A DNA stretch of 64,000 nt from contig NZ_SUND01000014.1 of NCBI RefSeq assembly GCF_005280205.1, positions 78,530 through 142,529 of the forward strand, written 5' to 3'. This DNA is from Bacillus yapensis (GTDB lineage Bacteria > Bacillota > Bacilli > Bacillales > Cytobacillaceae). The position numbers were made by a program, and so were the translations under genes. This document shows, piece after piece, positions 54,510 through 63,884 of the stretch. Below the pieces are notes generated by a model. The model had not been told where the DNA came from. It did no database searches and worked only from the letters and a program-made list of their open reading frames with translations. Position 1 is the stretch's first letter, and each line of letters begins with the position of its first letter.

Positions 54510-55511
54510 ATGACTAAGGTTGGATTGGTGATGAGGAAAACACAATTTGCTGAAGCACAAGGTCCACGCATTTTCGCTGAACGCCTAAAACAAATTGGAG
54601 CGGAGTTAGGAATAGAAATTGTTTTTATCTCACCAGAAAGACATGTGAGCGGATATGACTGGGTTCCAGGGTATGAATTTGAAAAAGCGGATCTTGTGAA
54701 TTATGACATTGTGTTGGATCAGATCCATTCACAAAATATCGAACATGTCATTTACACCGTTGCGGGTTTTACATATTTAAAGATGTTTTTAGAAAATAGT
54801 GTACTGTTTCCACACAGCTTTCCTGATCCAGCTTTAACTGGCTATGAGATGATGAGGCCCTTTTATCAAATCGTTGATAAAGCAATCGTTCAAACGGATT
54901 TTTTAAAAAAGGAACTTGTTCAGAATTTTGGTGTTGGGGATGTTACAGTGATTCCGATTGGATTTAACGAGGAGCTTTCGCGTAAATATTATGATCCAAG
55001 TCTCGTGGTCGAGAATCGGATATTATGGATCGGTCGCGATGAGGAGAATAGACGACCAGATCTTGTTATCGAGTATGCAAGGCTGAATCCAGATAAAGAA
55101 GTATTTATGGTATTTGGTGGGGAGCGATATCGAGAGAGTACGAAAAAGTATGATATTCAGAGCAATGTGAAGCTCCAATTTGCATTAAGCCAGGATGAGA
55201 TATTTAGCTTAATGAATTCAGCCAAGGTGTATTGGAATAGCTCGAGCTTTGATACGTTTTCCATGCCGCTAACGGAAGCACTGGCAATGGGGAAAATGAT
55301 TGTTAAGCCAGAGCATCCTTGTTATAGCCATATTAATTCACGTCATTCCTTCTCTGGAAATGAAAAGAATTGGTTTGAATTAGTGAATATGGCAGCTGCT
55401 GTCCCGTTTAAAGCTTCAAAGGAGAATCGTGATTATGCGTTTGATGCTTTTTCGAGTACGGTCATGAAGGAAGGCTATCGGAAGTTTTTTGAAGAGTGGT
55501 TAAAAAGGTGA
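54510..55511 (+). CDS. Glycosyltransferase, GT4-like
   Basis: The 333-residue protein has a GT-B arrangement: an N-terminal acceptor half, then a donor half with ILWIGRDEENRRPDLVIEYA and the donor-site region YWNSSSFDTFSMPLTEALAMG, where Glu is the usual EX7E-type residue. It probably transfers a sugar to a cell surface glycan or lipid. The start is ATG 54510; the GTG at 54501 is in frame but weaker. No other glycan genes are adjacent, so the acceptor is unknown. Confidence 0.83.
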   Translation: MTKVGLVMRKTQFAEAQGPRIFAERLKQIGAELGIEIVFISPERHVSGYDWVPGYEFEKADLVNYDIVLDQIHSQNIEHVIYTVAGFTYLKMFLENSVLFPHSFPDPALTGYEMMRPFYQIVDKAIVQTDFLKKELVQNFGVGDVTVIPIGFNEELSRKYYDPSLVVENRILWIGRDEENRRPDLVIEYARLNPDKEVFMVFGGERYRESTKKYDIQSNVKLQFALSQDEIFSLMNSAKVYWNSSSFDTFSMPLTEALAMGKMIVKPEHPCYSHINSRHSFSGNEKNWFELVNMAAAVPFKASKENRDYAFDAFSSTVMKEGYRKFFEEWLKR

Positions 55512-55619
55512 AGTTGTAGAGGTCCTATGACTTCTCTTTTTTGATGCAATTTACCTATAGATCTAGTTACCGAGAAATAGAGATAATAAAGTATAATGAT
55601 AGACTGAGGGGGGATGAGG

Positions 55620-56534
55620 TTGGAAGCAAGCTGGTATATGATCACAATATTTTCCGTACTAATGATTGGAATTGCCTTTAGTATCGGATTGTACATATGG
55701 AGTCGAGAGTTTTATTTAAAGCATCGTGTAGCCATCCGGAAAATATATTATGGTGTAGTCGTCGCTACATCGTTTTTCTTATGGGCATTCAACGTATTCC
55801 CGGACGTAGGAGCAAAGCTAGAGTATTTGATTGCTCTTGTCATTAGCGTGGTTATCATTGATTTATTTGTTTTTCAGACACCAGATATTACGAAATTCTT
55901 TACAAATGAGTTAAAGCAAGAGAGTTTAGTTGAAAGCATCAATAAGAACCGTGGAACGTTTATTGAATTGAGTGAGAAACTTATTAAAGTCAATGAACTG
56001 ATGCCGAAAAGCGACCAGAAATGGCATTTGGATGAATTTGAATTCACTCCAGAGAAATATGAAGAATTTGTTCTCTCATATTTAAGGAATTTCACATCCT
56101 CTTTTCAACTTGATGTCTATTCCTATTTGGTAGAGTCTTCTGCTGACGAAATAATCTTTCATAATAATATTGTGTCTGCATATGAGGAAATTCTTAAAGA
56201 CCACAATTTTGGCCTGAGAGAAGTAGGAATGCGAAAAAATCAGGTGATCAAAACGCTTCTAGAAGGAGAAAATATCGAAATACTTGAAAAGGATTCTTCC
56301 TCTGTGTTATTCCCTTACTTCGGTGAGTATTATAACTTACTCTTCGTTGTGAGTTCGAGAAAGGGCAGTGAAGTAACGGGAGCGGATGCTTCTCTTATGT
56401 TAAACATGTTATATACGTTTGATATGTGGCTGTTATCAAATGAGGAAGAATTTTTGCATGATGACGATTGGGATGGTTATGAAGAGCAAGAAGATAACAT
56501 AGAAGATGGAAACGAAGAATCGGATATGTTATGA
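55620..56534 (+). CDS. spoIISA: SpoIISA-like membrane toxin
   Basis: The protein of about 304 residues has three N-terminal membrane helices (about 5-25, 42-60, 65-85; ITIFSVLMIGIAFSIGLYIW, AIRKIYYGVVVATSFFLWAF, LEYLIALVISVVIIDLFVFQ). The topology and AIRK-Y segment match SpoIISA of B. subtilis (248 residues), whose cytoplasmic GAF-like domain kills cells by membrane damage. Here the cytoplasmic part is longer, ending in an acidic tail (HDDDWDGYEEQEDNIEDG). TTG 55620 is 6 bases from GAGGGGGG; the ATG at 55614 abuts that site. Two small basic ORFs follow, fitting the SpoIISB/SpoIISC antitoxins. Confidence 0.72.
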   Translation: MEASWYMITIFSVLMIGIAFSIGLYIWSREFYLKHRVAIRKIYYGVVVATSFFLWAFNVFPDVGAKLEYLIALVISVVIIDLFVFQTPDITKFFTNELKQESLVESINKNRGTFIELSEKLIKVNELMPKSDQKWHLDEFEFTPEKYEEFVLSYLRNFTSSFQLDVYSYLVESSADEIIFHNNIVSAYEEILKDHNFGLREVGMRKNQVIKTLLEGENIEILEKDSSSVLFPYFGEYYNLLFVVSSRKGSEVTGADASLMLNMLYTFDMWLLSNEEEFLHDDDWDGYEEQEDNIEDGNEESDML

Positions 56535-56569
56535 TAAGAATAAGAAAAGAGTAGAGGAGAGTGGAAGTA

Positions 56570-56743
56570 ATGCCAGTACAAATGACATCAAAAGATGCAG
56601 GGAAAAAGCAAGCGAAGAGCACTTCCCGACACGGTAATGTGCCTCCTAGAAACCCAAATAAACGACCGACAACTATTAATATGAACCGTTCAATTGGACG
56701 AATGAAAGCCAACGACAGGGATGCTATTAGACGAGCACAATAA
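56570..56743 (+). CDS. Small basic SpoIISB/SpoIISC-like antitoxin candidate
   Basis: A 57-residue, Lys/Arg/Asn/Pro-rich, probably disordered protein. The core PPRNPNKR...NMNRSIGRM...D is shared with the 42-residue ORF at 56904 (PPKNPNKR...NINFAV...E). SpoIISB antitoxins are small, basic and disordered and wrap the SpoIISA cytoplasmic domain, and this ORF lies just after the toxin gene. GAGGAG is 10 bases before the ATG. A terminator hairpin follows. The assignment is from context and composition; the sequence itself is weakly conserved. Confidence 0.6.
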   Translation: MPVQMTSKDAGKKQAKSTSRHGNVPPRNPNKRPTTINMNRSIGRMKANDRDAIRRAQ

Positions 56744-56784
56744 GAGAAAGGGAAGGTAATTCAAAATTACCCTCTCTTTTTTTT
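56744..56784 (+). terminator. Terminator after first antitoxin-like ORF
   Basis: GGTAATT / AATTACC perfect inner stem (56755-56761, 56765-56771) with an AGAG/CTCT outer part and eight T residues. Confidence 0.8.
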
Positions 56785-56814
56785 GTGCTCTTTTCTCATT
56801 TAGATTTTAACAAC
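56785..56814 (-). repeat. Remnant (copy D) of the structured intergenic repeat
   Basis: Read on the minus strand it is GTTGTTAAAATC directly joined by TAAA to TGAGAAAAGAGC. These are the two conserved ends of the longer repeat with the middle missing. Confidence 0.5.
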
Positions 56815-56903
56815 ATGCCTTACAAAAACGGGCTTTTTTATGTTATTTTTTAATAAGTTCGCATAAGCTATAGCAACAAAGGAAAAAGGGTGTGTGGGTA
56901 ACG

Positions 56904-57032
56904 ATGAAATTGCGCAAAAAAGCAGCACCGCCGAAAAATCCGAATAAACGCCTATGTGTGGCGAGGAATATTAACTTTGCTGTACAAAAGGAAAATGAGC
57001 AGTTGTTACGGTTGTATTCAAAGAGAGTGTAA
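56904..57032 (+). CDS. Second SpoIISB-like small antitoxin candidate (42 residues)
   Basis: The ORF MKLRKKAAPPKNPNKR... has a C-terminal KENEQLLRLYSKR that closely follows FKENERLIDEYKRK of B. subtilis SpoIISB as I recall it. The front PPKNPNKR is shared with the preceding 57-residue ORF. The ribosome site is weak (AAAGGG, 14 bases upstream), so it may be coupled or weakly expressed. Having two antitoxins recalls the SpoIISABC arrangement. It is separated from the first by a terminator and a repeat remnant. Confidence 0.6.
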   Translation: MKLRKKAAPPKNPNKRLCVARNINFAVQKENEQLLRLYSKRV

Positions 57033-57126
57033 ATAAGGAGCCTATTTGTACAATAGTGCTATGTATTAACTTTTGTTGGGCTATTATAGAGGTTGTTGTT
57101 CAAATAATAGTTGAAATATTTTTTTC

Positions 57127-57162
57127 AAAAACAGAACATTAGTTCTGTTTTTCTGTTATAAT
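57127..57162 (+). promoter_or_regulatory. Promoter with LexA-like palindrome upstream of the LAGLIDADG gene
   Basis: A perfect 11-bp dyad AAAAACAGAAC-ATTA-GTTCTGTTTTT (57127-57152) contains the GAAC-N4-GTTC core of the Bacillus LexA (DinR) box. It directly precedes an extended -10 box TGTTATAAT (57154-57162) and would cover the -35 region. The dyad plus T run could instead act as a terminator for the toxin locus. Confidence 0.5.
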
Positions 57163-57185
57163 ATAGGTAGTTAATACTTCACTGA

Positions 57186-58364
<1,179 letters not shown>

Positions 58365-58512
58365 TGTAAAAGGACAGGAAAGTCTAAACTAATTTTATAT
58401 TGTTTAATATTGATTTACCAGTGCGTACGATTTTTTAGTATGTACTTTTTTGTCTTTAAAAATGGACAAAAAAGTCTAAACTGCCTATAATTGAGACAAG
58501 AAAGTCTAAACT
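58365..58512 (+). repeat. Transposon end with three TnsB-type binding boxes
   Basis: Boxes GACAGGAAAGTCTAAACT (58373-58390), GACAAAAAAGTCTAAACT (58465-58482) and GACAAGAAAGTCTAAACT (58495-58512) differ only at two or three positions. They resemble the Tn7 TnsB site GACAATAAAGTCTTAAACT. The first box is 8 bases from the TGT terminus. The spacing (92 and 30 bases) is more like the Tn7 left end than its right end. Confidence 0.88.
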
Positions 58513-58560
58513 CTTTAAAATTCTGATTTTTCAAACTTTAACAGTAAAAGGGGACTCTAT

Positions 58561-59211
58561 ATGTATAACCCATTAATTACCGATGGAAGTAAAAAGTTTG
58601 GGAATAATAGATGGCTGTCATATAGTTCCAAGTTAAAACGTGATGTATATTTATTTAGTGATTTAGAGTATGAGCATTGGTTACTGGTTGAATCAGACCC
58701 TAAAATTGTAGATTTTTGTGAACAAGCCTTTCTAATGGAAGCGTATGTAAATAAAAAATTACAGACATCGATTATTGATATGTGGGTGAAATATGATAAT
58801 GGAAATGAAGAGTTTTTAGAAGTCAAATATTCTTCAGATCTCTCTAAAGAAAAAGTAAAAAACCAGATTACTGTTCAAAAAAATTGGTGTCATGAACATG
58901 GATTTCAACACCATGTAAGAACAGAGGAATATATTCGGGCAAACAAATTGTTACTTTCAAATTTAAAACTATTAATGAAGGGAAACAAACAACAAAAGCA
59001 ACAAATAGAGATTGATAGGTATCAGATTATGAAAATACTAAGGCAGCATTTTCCTAAGAAAATGCTAATAAGTTCCCTAATTGCAGAGACTAAAATTCCT
59101 CAAAATAGATTGTTAATATCGCTTGGGAAAATGATACTTCAAGGTGAAGTGTGTTCAGATATAGCACTTAAATATTTCGGGAAAAATACAGAGGTGTGGA
59201 TTGATGCCTAG
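58561..59211 (+). CDS. tnsA: TnsA endonuclease
   Basis: TnsA makes the 5' strand cuts at transposon ends, giving cut-and-paste transposition together with TnsB. The 216-residue protein has the PD-(D/E)xK core: E36 in SDLE, D73 in SIIDMW and E87-x-K89 in LEVK. A C-terminal winged-helix part (about 150-215) is the region that contacts TnsC in Tn7. AAAGGGGA precedes the ATG. It overlaps tnsB by 8 bases. All catalytic residues are present. Confidence 0.92.
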   Translation: MYNPLITDGSKKFGNNRWLSYSSKLKRDVYLFSDLEYEHWLLVESDPKIVDFCEQAFLMEAYVNKKLQTSIIDMWVKYDNGNEEFLEVKYSSDLSKEKVKNQITVQKNWCHEHGFQHHVRTEEYIRANKLLLSNLKLLMKGNKQQKQQIEIDRYQIMKILRQHFPKKMLISSLIAETKIPQNRLLISLGKMILQGEVCSDIALKYFGKNTEVWIDA

Positions 59212-61198
59212 AAAAATTTTTGAAGATTTAGATATTGAAGAGCATTTTTTAGACATTTCAAATTGGCCACAAGTAATAATTGAAAATCTAGATGATGAAG
59301 ATAGAAACATTTTTTTAGCCAGAAAAATGGCTATTGACCTACTAATGACAACAATGACAAAAATTTCAGAAATAGAACTACAATCTGGGATACACAGAAG
59401 TGAAATATACCGATTCGTAAGAAGGTGCTTAGAAAAGGATGAGTTTGAGCAAATAATGGGCTACAGGGCTTTAATTCCTTATAAAAGATTAAAGGATTAT
59501 AACAGGAGTCATTTTCCAACAAATCAAGAAGAGGAATCGGATAATTTTACCGGTGCATTCAGTTTATTACTAGATACATATCCAAGTTTAAAAGAATTAA
59601 TAATAGATTCATATTTAAACAGAAAAAGTAATAAGTACAAAATTAACGATCCACTCATTAATATTAAAAACCTACACAAAAAGTTTATTGATGAGTGCAG
59701 GATATTGGGAATAAAAATGAATGAATACCCTTTCAATACACATACATTAGCAAAAAAATCACTCGAACGGTATGTAAGAACATTATCAAAAACCTATTTT
59801 GTTGAAGTAGCAAAACGTAATGGTGAACAAGCAGCTATGGTTGCCAAAAACACCGGTATTGGAAACAAAAACAATCCATTAATAATTAGGCCTCTTGAAC
59901 GAGTGGAATTTGACGGTCATAGGATTGATACTTCAATTGCAATAGTTTTCAAAACTCCGGAAGGTGATGAGATTGTTGAAGTAATGAATCGGATATGGAT
60001 TCTTTCCATTGTGGATGTAGCGACAAGAGCAATACTAGGATATCATCTTTGCTTGAACAAAGAGTATTCTGCACATGATGTCCTGATGTGTATTAGAAAT
60101 GCCGTTTTTCCGTGGAAAAGGAAAACACTCACAATTGAAGGATTAAACTATTCGGAAAGAGCAAACTTCCCTTCAAATTTAATTCCAGAAGCTAGTTTTG
60201 GTATATGGGACGAGTTTTGCTATGACAATGCTAAAGCTAATCTTGCAAAAAATGTAAAGGAAAAACTTATTGACTTAATTGGTTGTTCTATCAATATGGG
60301 ACCTGTTGCTGTTCCAGTTCGAAGGCCTATTATAGAAAGATTTTTTCGTACTTTAGAGCAAAATGGATTTCACAGGTTACCTTCTACAACTGGAAGTAAC
60401 CCGAAAGACCCAAAAAGAAGGAATTCAGAAGAAAATGCTATTAAATATAGAATTACCGCTGAACATCTTGAGGAACTTACAGATGTGTTAATTGCCGAAT
60501 ATAATGCTAGTCCGCATGAAGGTAATAGTAATCTTAGTCCATTAGAAGTTTTTGAACAAAGGGTAGCTAGAGGAATGACAATACTCCAGCTACCCGAAGA
60601 AAAACGCAATGAGATAGTCTTTTTTTCATTAAAAGTTACAAGAAGGGTTAATGGTAGCGAAAAAGAGGGAAGAAGACCATTTATTAATTATGAAGGGGTA
60701 AGATATACGAACGAAGTATTAAACCGTTCCCCACATTTAATTAATAAGACACTTAAACTACTAGTCAACACGGATGATTTGAGGATTGTAAAAGCATTTT
60801 TAGAAGATGGTAGTGAATTAGGTAATTTAAGTGCAATAGGTAAATGGGGAATAACACCGCATGATCTCAGAACTAGAAAAGCTATAAATAAATTAAAAAA
60901 TAATAAGCTAATACATTTCACTCAATTTGATGACCCAATTCAAGTTTACCAAAACTACTTAGAAAAGGAGGCACAAAAAAATAAAACAAACAGAAATAAA
61001 TTTGCTTCCCTAAAAAAAGAGCAAAAGAGTAAAGCAGAACGATACCAAAAAGCACAGTCTAATGAAGAGAAAGGGGCCAATAATAACGGGGATTTTGAAA
61101 ATCTTTCCGAGTTATCTAATGGTAGAAAGCAAAAGGAAACCGAAACAAAAGATAATCAAATTGATAAGCGAATCTTAAAAAGAACGATAATATTCTAA
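59204..61198 (+). CDS. tnsB: TnsB DDE transposase
   Basis: The 664-residue transposase binds the end boxes and joins 3' ends to target DNA. N-terminal HTH domains are followed by a retroviral-integrase-like core with D237 (VEFDGHRID), D341 (CYDNAKANL) and E378 (RPIIERFF); 36 residues separate the last two. A beta-barrel and a charged C-terminal tail follow (Lys/Glu/Asn-rich from about 595), the TnsC-contact region in Tn7. The start is ATG 59204, with GAGGTG 7 bases before. Catalytically complete. Confidence 0.93.
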   Translation: MPRKIFEDLDIEEHFLDISNWPQVIIENLDDEDRNIFLARKMAIDLLMTTMTKISEIELQSGIHRSEIYRFVRRCLEKDEFEQIMGYRALIPYKRLKDYNRSHFPTNQEEESDNFTGAFSLLLDTYPSLKELIIDSYLNRKSNKYKINDPLINIKNLHKKFIDECRILGIKMNEYPFNTHTLAKKSLERYVRTLSKTYFVEVAKRNGEQAAMVAKNTGIGNKNNPLIIRPLERVEFDGHRIDTSIAIVFKTPEGDEIVEVMNRIWILSIVDVATRAILGYHLCLNKEYSAHDVLMCIRNAVFPWKRKTLTIEGLNYSERANFPSNLIPEASFGIWDEFCYDNAKANLAKNVKEKLIDLIGCSINMGPVAVPVRRPIIERFFRTLEQNGFHRLPSTTGSNPKDPKRRNSEENAIKYRITAEHLEELTDVLIAEYNASPHEGNSNLSPLEVFEQRVARGMTILQLPEEKRNEIVFFSLKVTRRVNGSEKEGRRPFINYEGVRYTNEVLNRSPHLINKTLKLLVNTDDLRIVKAFLEDGSELGNLSAIGKWGITPHDLRTRKAINKLKNNKLIHFTQFDDPIQVYQNYLEKEAQKNKTNRNKFASLKKEQKSKAERYQKAQSNEEKGANNNGDFENLSELSNGRKQKETETKDNQIDKRILKRTIIF

Positions 61199-61212
61199 TT
61201 GGAGGTCCGAAA

Positions 61213-62211
61213 ATGTCAGAAATATTGGAATCCAATCAATCTAATAAAGATATAATAAGACCTTATATACCAAAAGGCACACATCCAATTGAGACGGGGA
61301 AATATTTAATTTCAACAAATGAGATTGATAGAATGTATCAAACAGTTATTCGATGGGTCGAAAACAGAACTCCGGGTGCTATAATATATGGCCGTCCTAG
61401 ACTTGGGAAAACAAGGGCTACATCCTACTTAATTAATTGTTTACCACAAGACTTCGGTGAAAAAACGCCAATTTATCATGTTCGCTGTCGTAAATATAAA
61501 AACCCTAATGAAAATTTTTTCTTTGAAGATTTGTTAAATTCTGTGGGACATTCAATAATCACCAATGGGAAATCCAATATGAAGAGAACAAGGCTTTTAA
61601 GATTTCTAGTAGAGCGAGCTGACTTTTCGGGCAATAATAAGATTATTTTTTTCATAGATGATGCACAAAGAATGGTAGAAATTCACTATGATTGGTTAAT
61701 GGATCTATATAACGATTTAGATCAATACGGTATAACTTTAACTACTATTCTAGTAGGACAAAAAGAATTAGTTCATCAAAGATCCGCTTTTATTAGTGGA
61801 GAGAAATTTCAAATAGTGGGTCGCTTTATGAGCCATGAGTATCAATTTAAGGGAATTGAAACTCTAAATGATTTAAGGATTTGTTTAACAGGATATGACG
61901 ATTATTGTGAATACCCTTCAAATAGTAACTGGTCCTTCACTAAATACTTTTTTTCTGAATCTTTTACAAGAGGATATAGATTACAACATTCAGCCGAAGA
62001 TTTATTTCGAGTTTTTGTTAATTTAAGAAGGGAATTTGGATTACCTCAGAAAGTAGAAATTCCAATGCAATATGTAACTTTAACAGTCGAATATGCTTTA
62101 AAACGATTTGGAAATAACGGTTTAGATTTGCCTACCATAGAGAAAACTCATTGGGAAGAGGCTATAAATAATTCTGGCTATATCCAATCAGAATTGTATC
62201 AAATTAATTAA
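61213..62211 (+). CDS. tnsC: TnsC AAA+ regulator ATPase
   Basis: The 332-residue AAA+ ATPase links the target selector to the transposase. Walker A is GRPRLGKT (60-67) and Walker B is IIFFIDDAQ (144-152). It is shorter than E. coli TnsC (555), closer to the compact TnsC/TniB-like proteins. GGAGG is 8 bases before the ATG, 14 bases after tnsB. It should form a target-bound filament or ring recruited by TniQ. Confidence 0.92.
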   Translation: MSEILESNQSNKDIIRPYIPKGTHPIETGKYLISTNEIDRMYQTVIRWVENRTPGAIIYGRPRLGKTRATSYLINCLPQDFGEKTPIYHVRCRKYKNPNENFFFEDLLNSVGHSIITNGKSNMKRTRLLRFLVERADFSGNNKIIFFIDDAQRMVEIHYDWLMDLYNDLDQYGITLTTILVGQKELVHQRSAFISGEKFQIVGRFMSHEYQFKGIETLNDLRICLTGYDDYCEYPSNSNWSFTKYFFSESFTRGYRLQHSAEDLFRVFVNLRREFGLPQKVEIPMQYVTLTVEYALKRFGNNGLDLPTIEKTHWEEAINNSGYIQSELYQIN

Positions 62212-62247
62212 TTTTTAATACATCTTTTATAAGGAGGCTGAAAAGTT

Positions 62248-63807
62248 GTGACCTTTCAATTTACTTGGTCTTCCGATTGGATTCAGGACTATGAATCACC
62301 GTGGGGAATACTAGAGAAGTTTATGTGGGCCAATTCTATTGATGGAAATACAATTTTAGAATTAATTGGAAATGAAAGTGTTAAACAATTAAAAAACATT
62401 TCAAATGCTGGCTACCGCCACCGTAGTTTGATTTATTTCTCCAGTATTGATCCAAAAATGAGCCAAAAGATTATTGGAATAAATTTAATTGGATACCATG
62501 ACAACTTAGTAGAGAAACTAATCCGCATAATTCCTAATATTAGATATGAAAGTAGTTTTTTTTATTCCAATTTGTCCTATTGCCCTATTTGTTTAAGTAA
62601 AGGATACCATAGTATATTACACCAACTCATAATTTTTGATCATTGTGCTTTTCATCCAGAGCAAAAGTTAATTGACAAGTGCGTAAAATGTAATCAATTA
62701 ATGCCTGAATATATTATTAATAAAGGTAGCAAGGAGGCTTTCCGTTGCAACTGTGGCTACCACTTTCTTGATTCAGAAAATATAAGAACATTATTTTCAT
62801 CATGGAAAAAACCACTTGAAATTCAAAACAAAGTTATCAATTCATGGCTAAAATTACCTCGACACAAAGTACATAAATACCATATAATTTATCCCTTTGA
62901 TAACTATAAAAAATATCTTCAGGTAGATAATAAAGATGTTGATTATCTGAGACTTATACCAAAATTAGTAATTAATGCCTTTAATGAAGATACTTTAAAC
63001 AATGGAGTTATTAAGGTTTCTTCCAATTCAGATATCTTTAATGTAAAAAGTGATTATCAGCAATTAAAAGACAATTATATGGAGGCTTTTCCTCATCTAT
63101 TTTCATTCTATGGTTTCAATGAAAAACATAGGATTGATAGTATTTTCTTTGAAATTTATAAACAAACTAGAATTATTTATAAAGCTATAACCCGTTATAT
63201 TCTCCGCAAAATTATTAAAGAACACAGCAATTGTGTGAAAATATTTAATAAAGCAAGACAAAACGGTGATGTATGTCCACATGCGTTTGCTTTTAATTTA
63301 TGGAAAATGGAATGTGAAGATATTGATGCCTTTTGGAAAATCGAATATCAAAATAAAATATCTAAAAATTACAATTTCGTATGCAGGAACGAACAATTTA
63401 GTATCTTTCTTCGTGGTGCCTTTATGTCACATTTAGAAGAAATATTAAATCCTATCACCAGAGACAAAGAGTTTAATTTCTTGGATTGTAATATTAGTAG
63501 CATAAATTATATTCTTAATAGAATTATCGCCCATCTATTAATCGAACGTTATATTAAGTGGCTGGAGGTAGTACAAAATCCGAAGAAGTTCAATCATATT
63601 TATCCTGATGACAACATTCCTATGTATATTGCTAAGATCCCTCGAAAATTTAATGGAGAAATATGTTTTTATTTTCCGAAAAAGCGTATTGATTACATGA
63701 AGGGTATTATAAAAGACCTTAGTGATCAAATGGATTGTCCCTTTCATAAATCAACTAATTATCCTCCATTTAGATCTCCAATTCGAATAGCAATGGACAA
63801 TATGTAA
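62248..63807 (+). CDS. tniQ: TniQ/TnsD target-site selector
   Basis: The 519-residue protein has an N-terminal TniQ domain with zinc-finger ligands C112, C115, H132, H136 (YCPICLSKGYHSILHQL...DHCAFH) and a second set C145, C148, C167, C169. The long C-terminal part is typical of TnsD-type proteins that bind a fixed attachment site (E. coli TnsD is 508), unlike the short TniQ of CRISPR-associated transposons. It therefore probably directs insertion into one chromosomal site. GTG start with AAGGAGG 11 bases upstream. It is the last gene before the terminator. Confidence 0.9.
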   Translation: MTFQFTWSSDWIQDYESPWGILEKFMWANSIDGNTILELIGNESVKQLKNISNAGYRHRSLIYFSSIDPKMSQKIIGINLIGYHDNLVEKLIRIIPNIRYESSFFYSNLSYCPICLSKGYHSILHQLIIFDHCAFHPEQKLIDKCVKCNQLMPEYIINKGSKEAFRCNCGYHFLDSENIRTLFSSWKKPLEIQNKVINSWLKLPRHKVHKYHIIYPFDNYKKYLQVDNKDVDYLRLIPKLVINAFNEDTLNNGVIKVSSNSDIFNVKSDYQQLKDNYMEAFPHLFSFYGFNEKHRIDSIFFEIYKQTRIIYKAITRYILRKIIKEHSNCVKIFNKARQNGDVCPHAFAFNLWKMECEDIDAFWKIEYQNKISKNYNFVCRNEQFSIFLRGAFMSHLEEILNPITRDKEFNFLDCNISSINYILNRIIAHLLIERYIKWLEVVQNPKKFNHIYPDDNIPMYIAKIPRKFNGEICFYFPKKRIDYMKGIIKDLSDQMDCPFHKSTNYPPFRSPIRIAMDNM

Positions 63808-63848
63808 AACTTACATATATTTGCAGATCAATAACTGCAATAAAAAAA

Positions 63849-63884
63849 ATTAAGACCTTCAAATAACTGAAGGTCTTAATTTAT
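63849..63884 (+). terminator. Terminator hairpin after tniQ, invaded by a group II intron
   Basis: Perfect 12-bp stem ATTAAGACCTTC / GAAGGTCTTAAT with loop AAATAACT, then TTAT. The expected T run is cut short because the intron starts at 63885. Confidence 0.82.
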
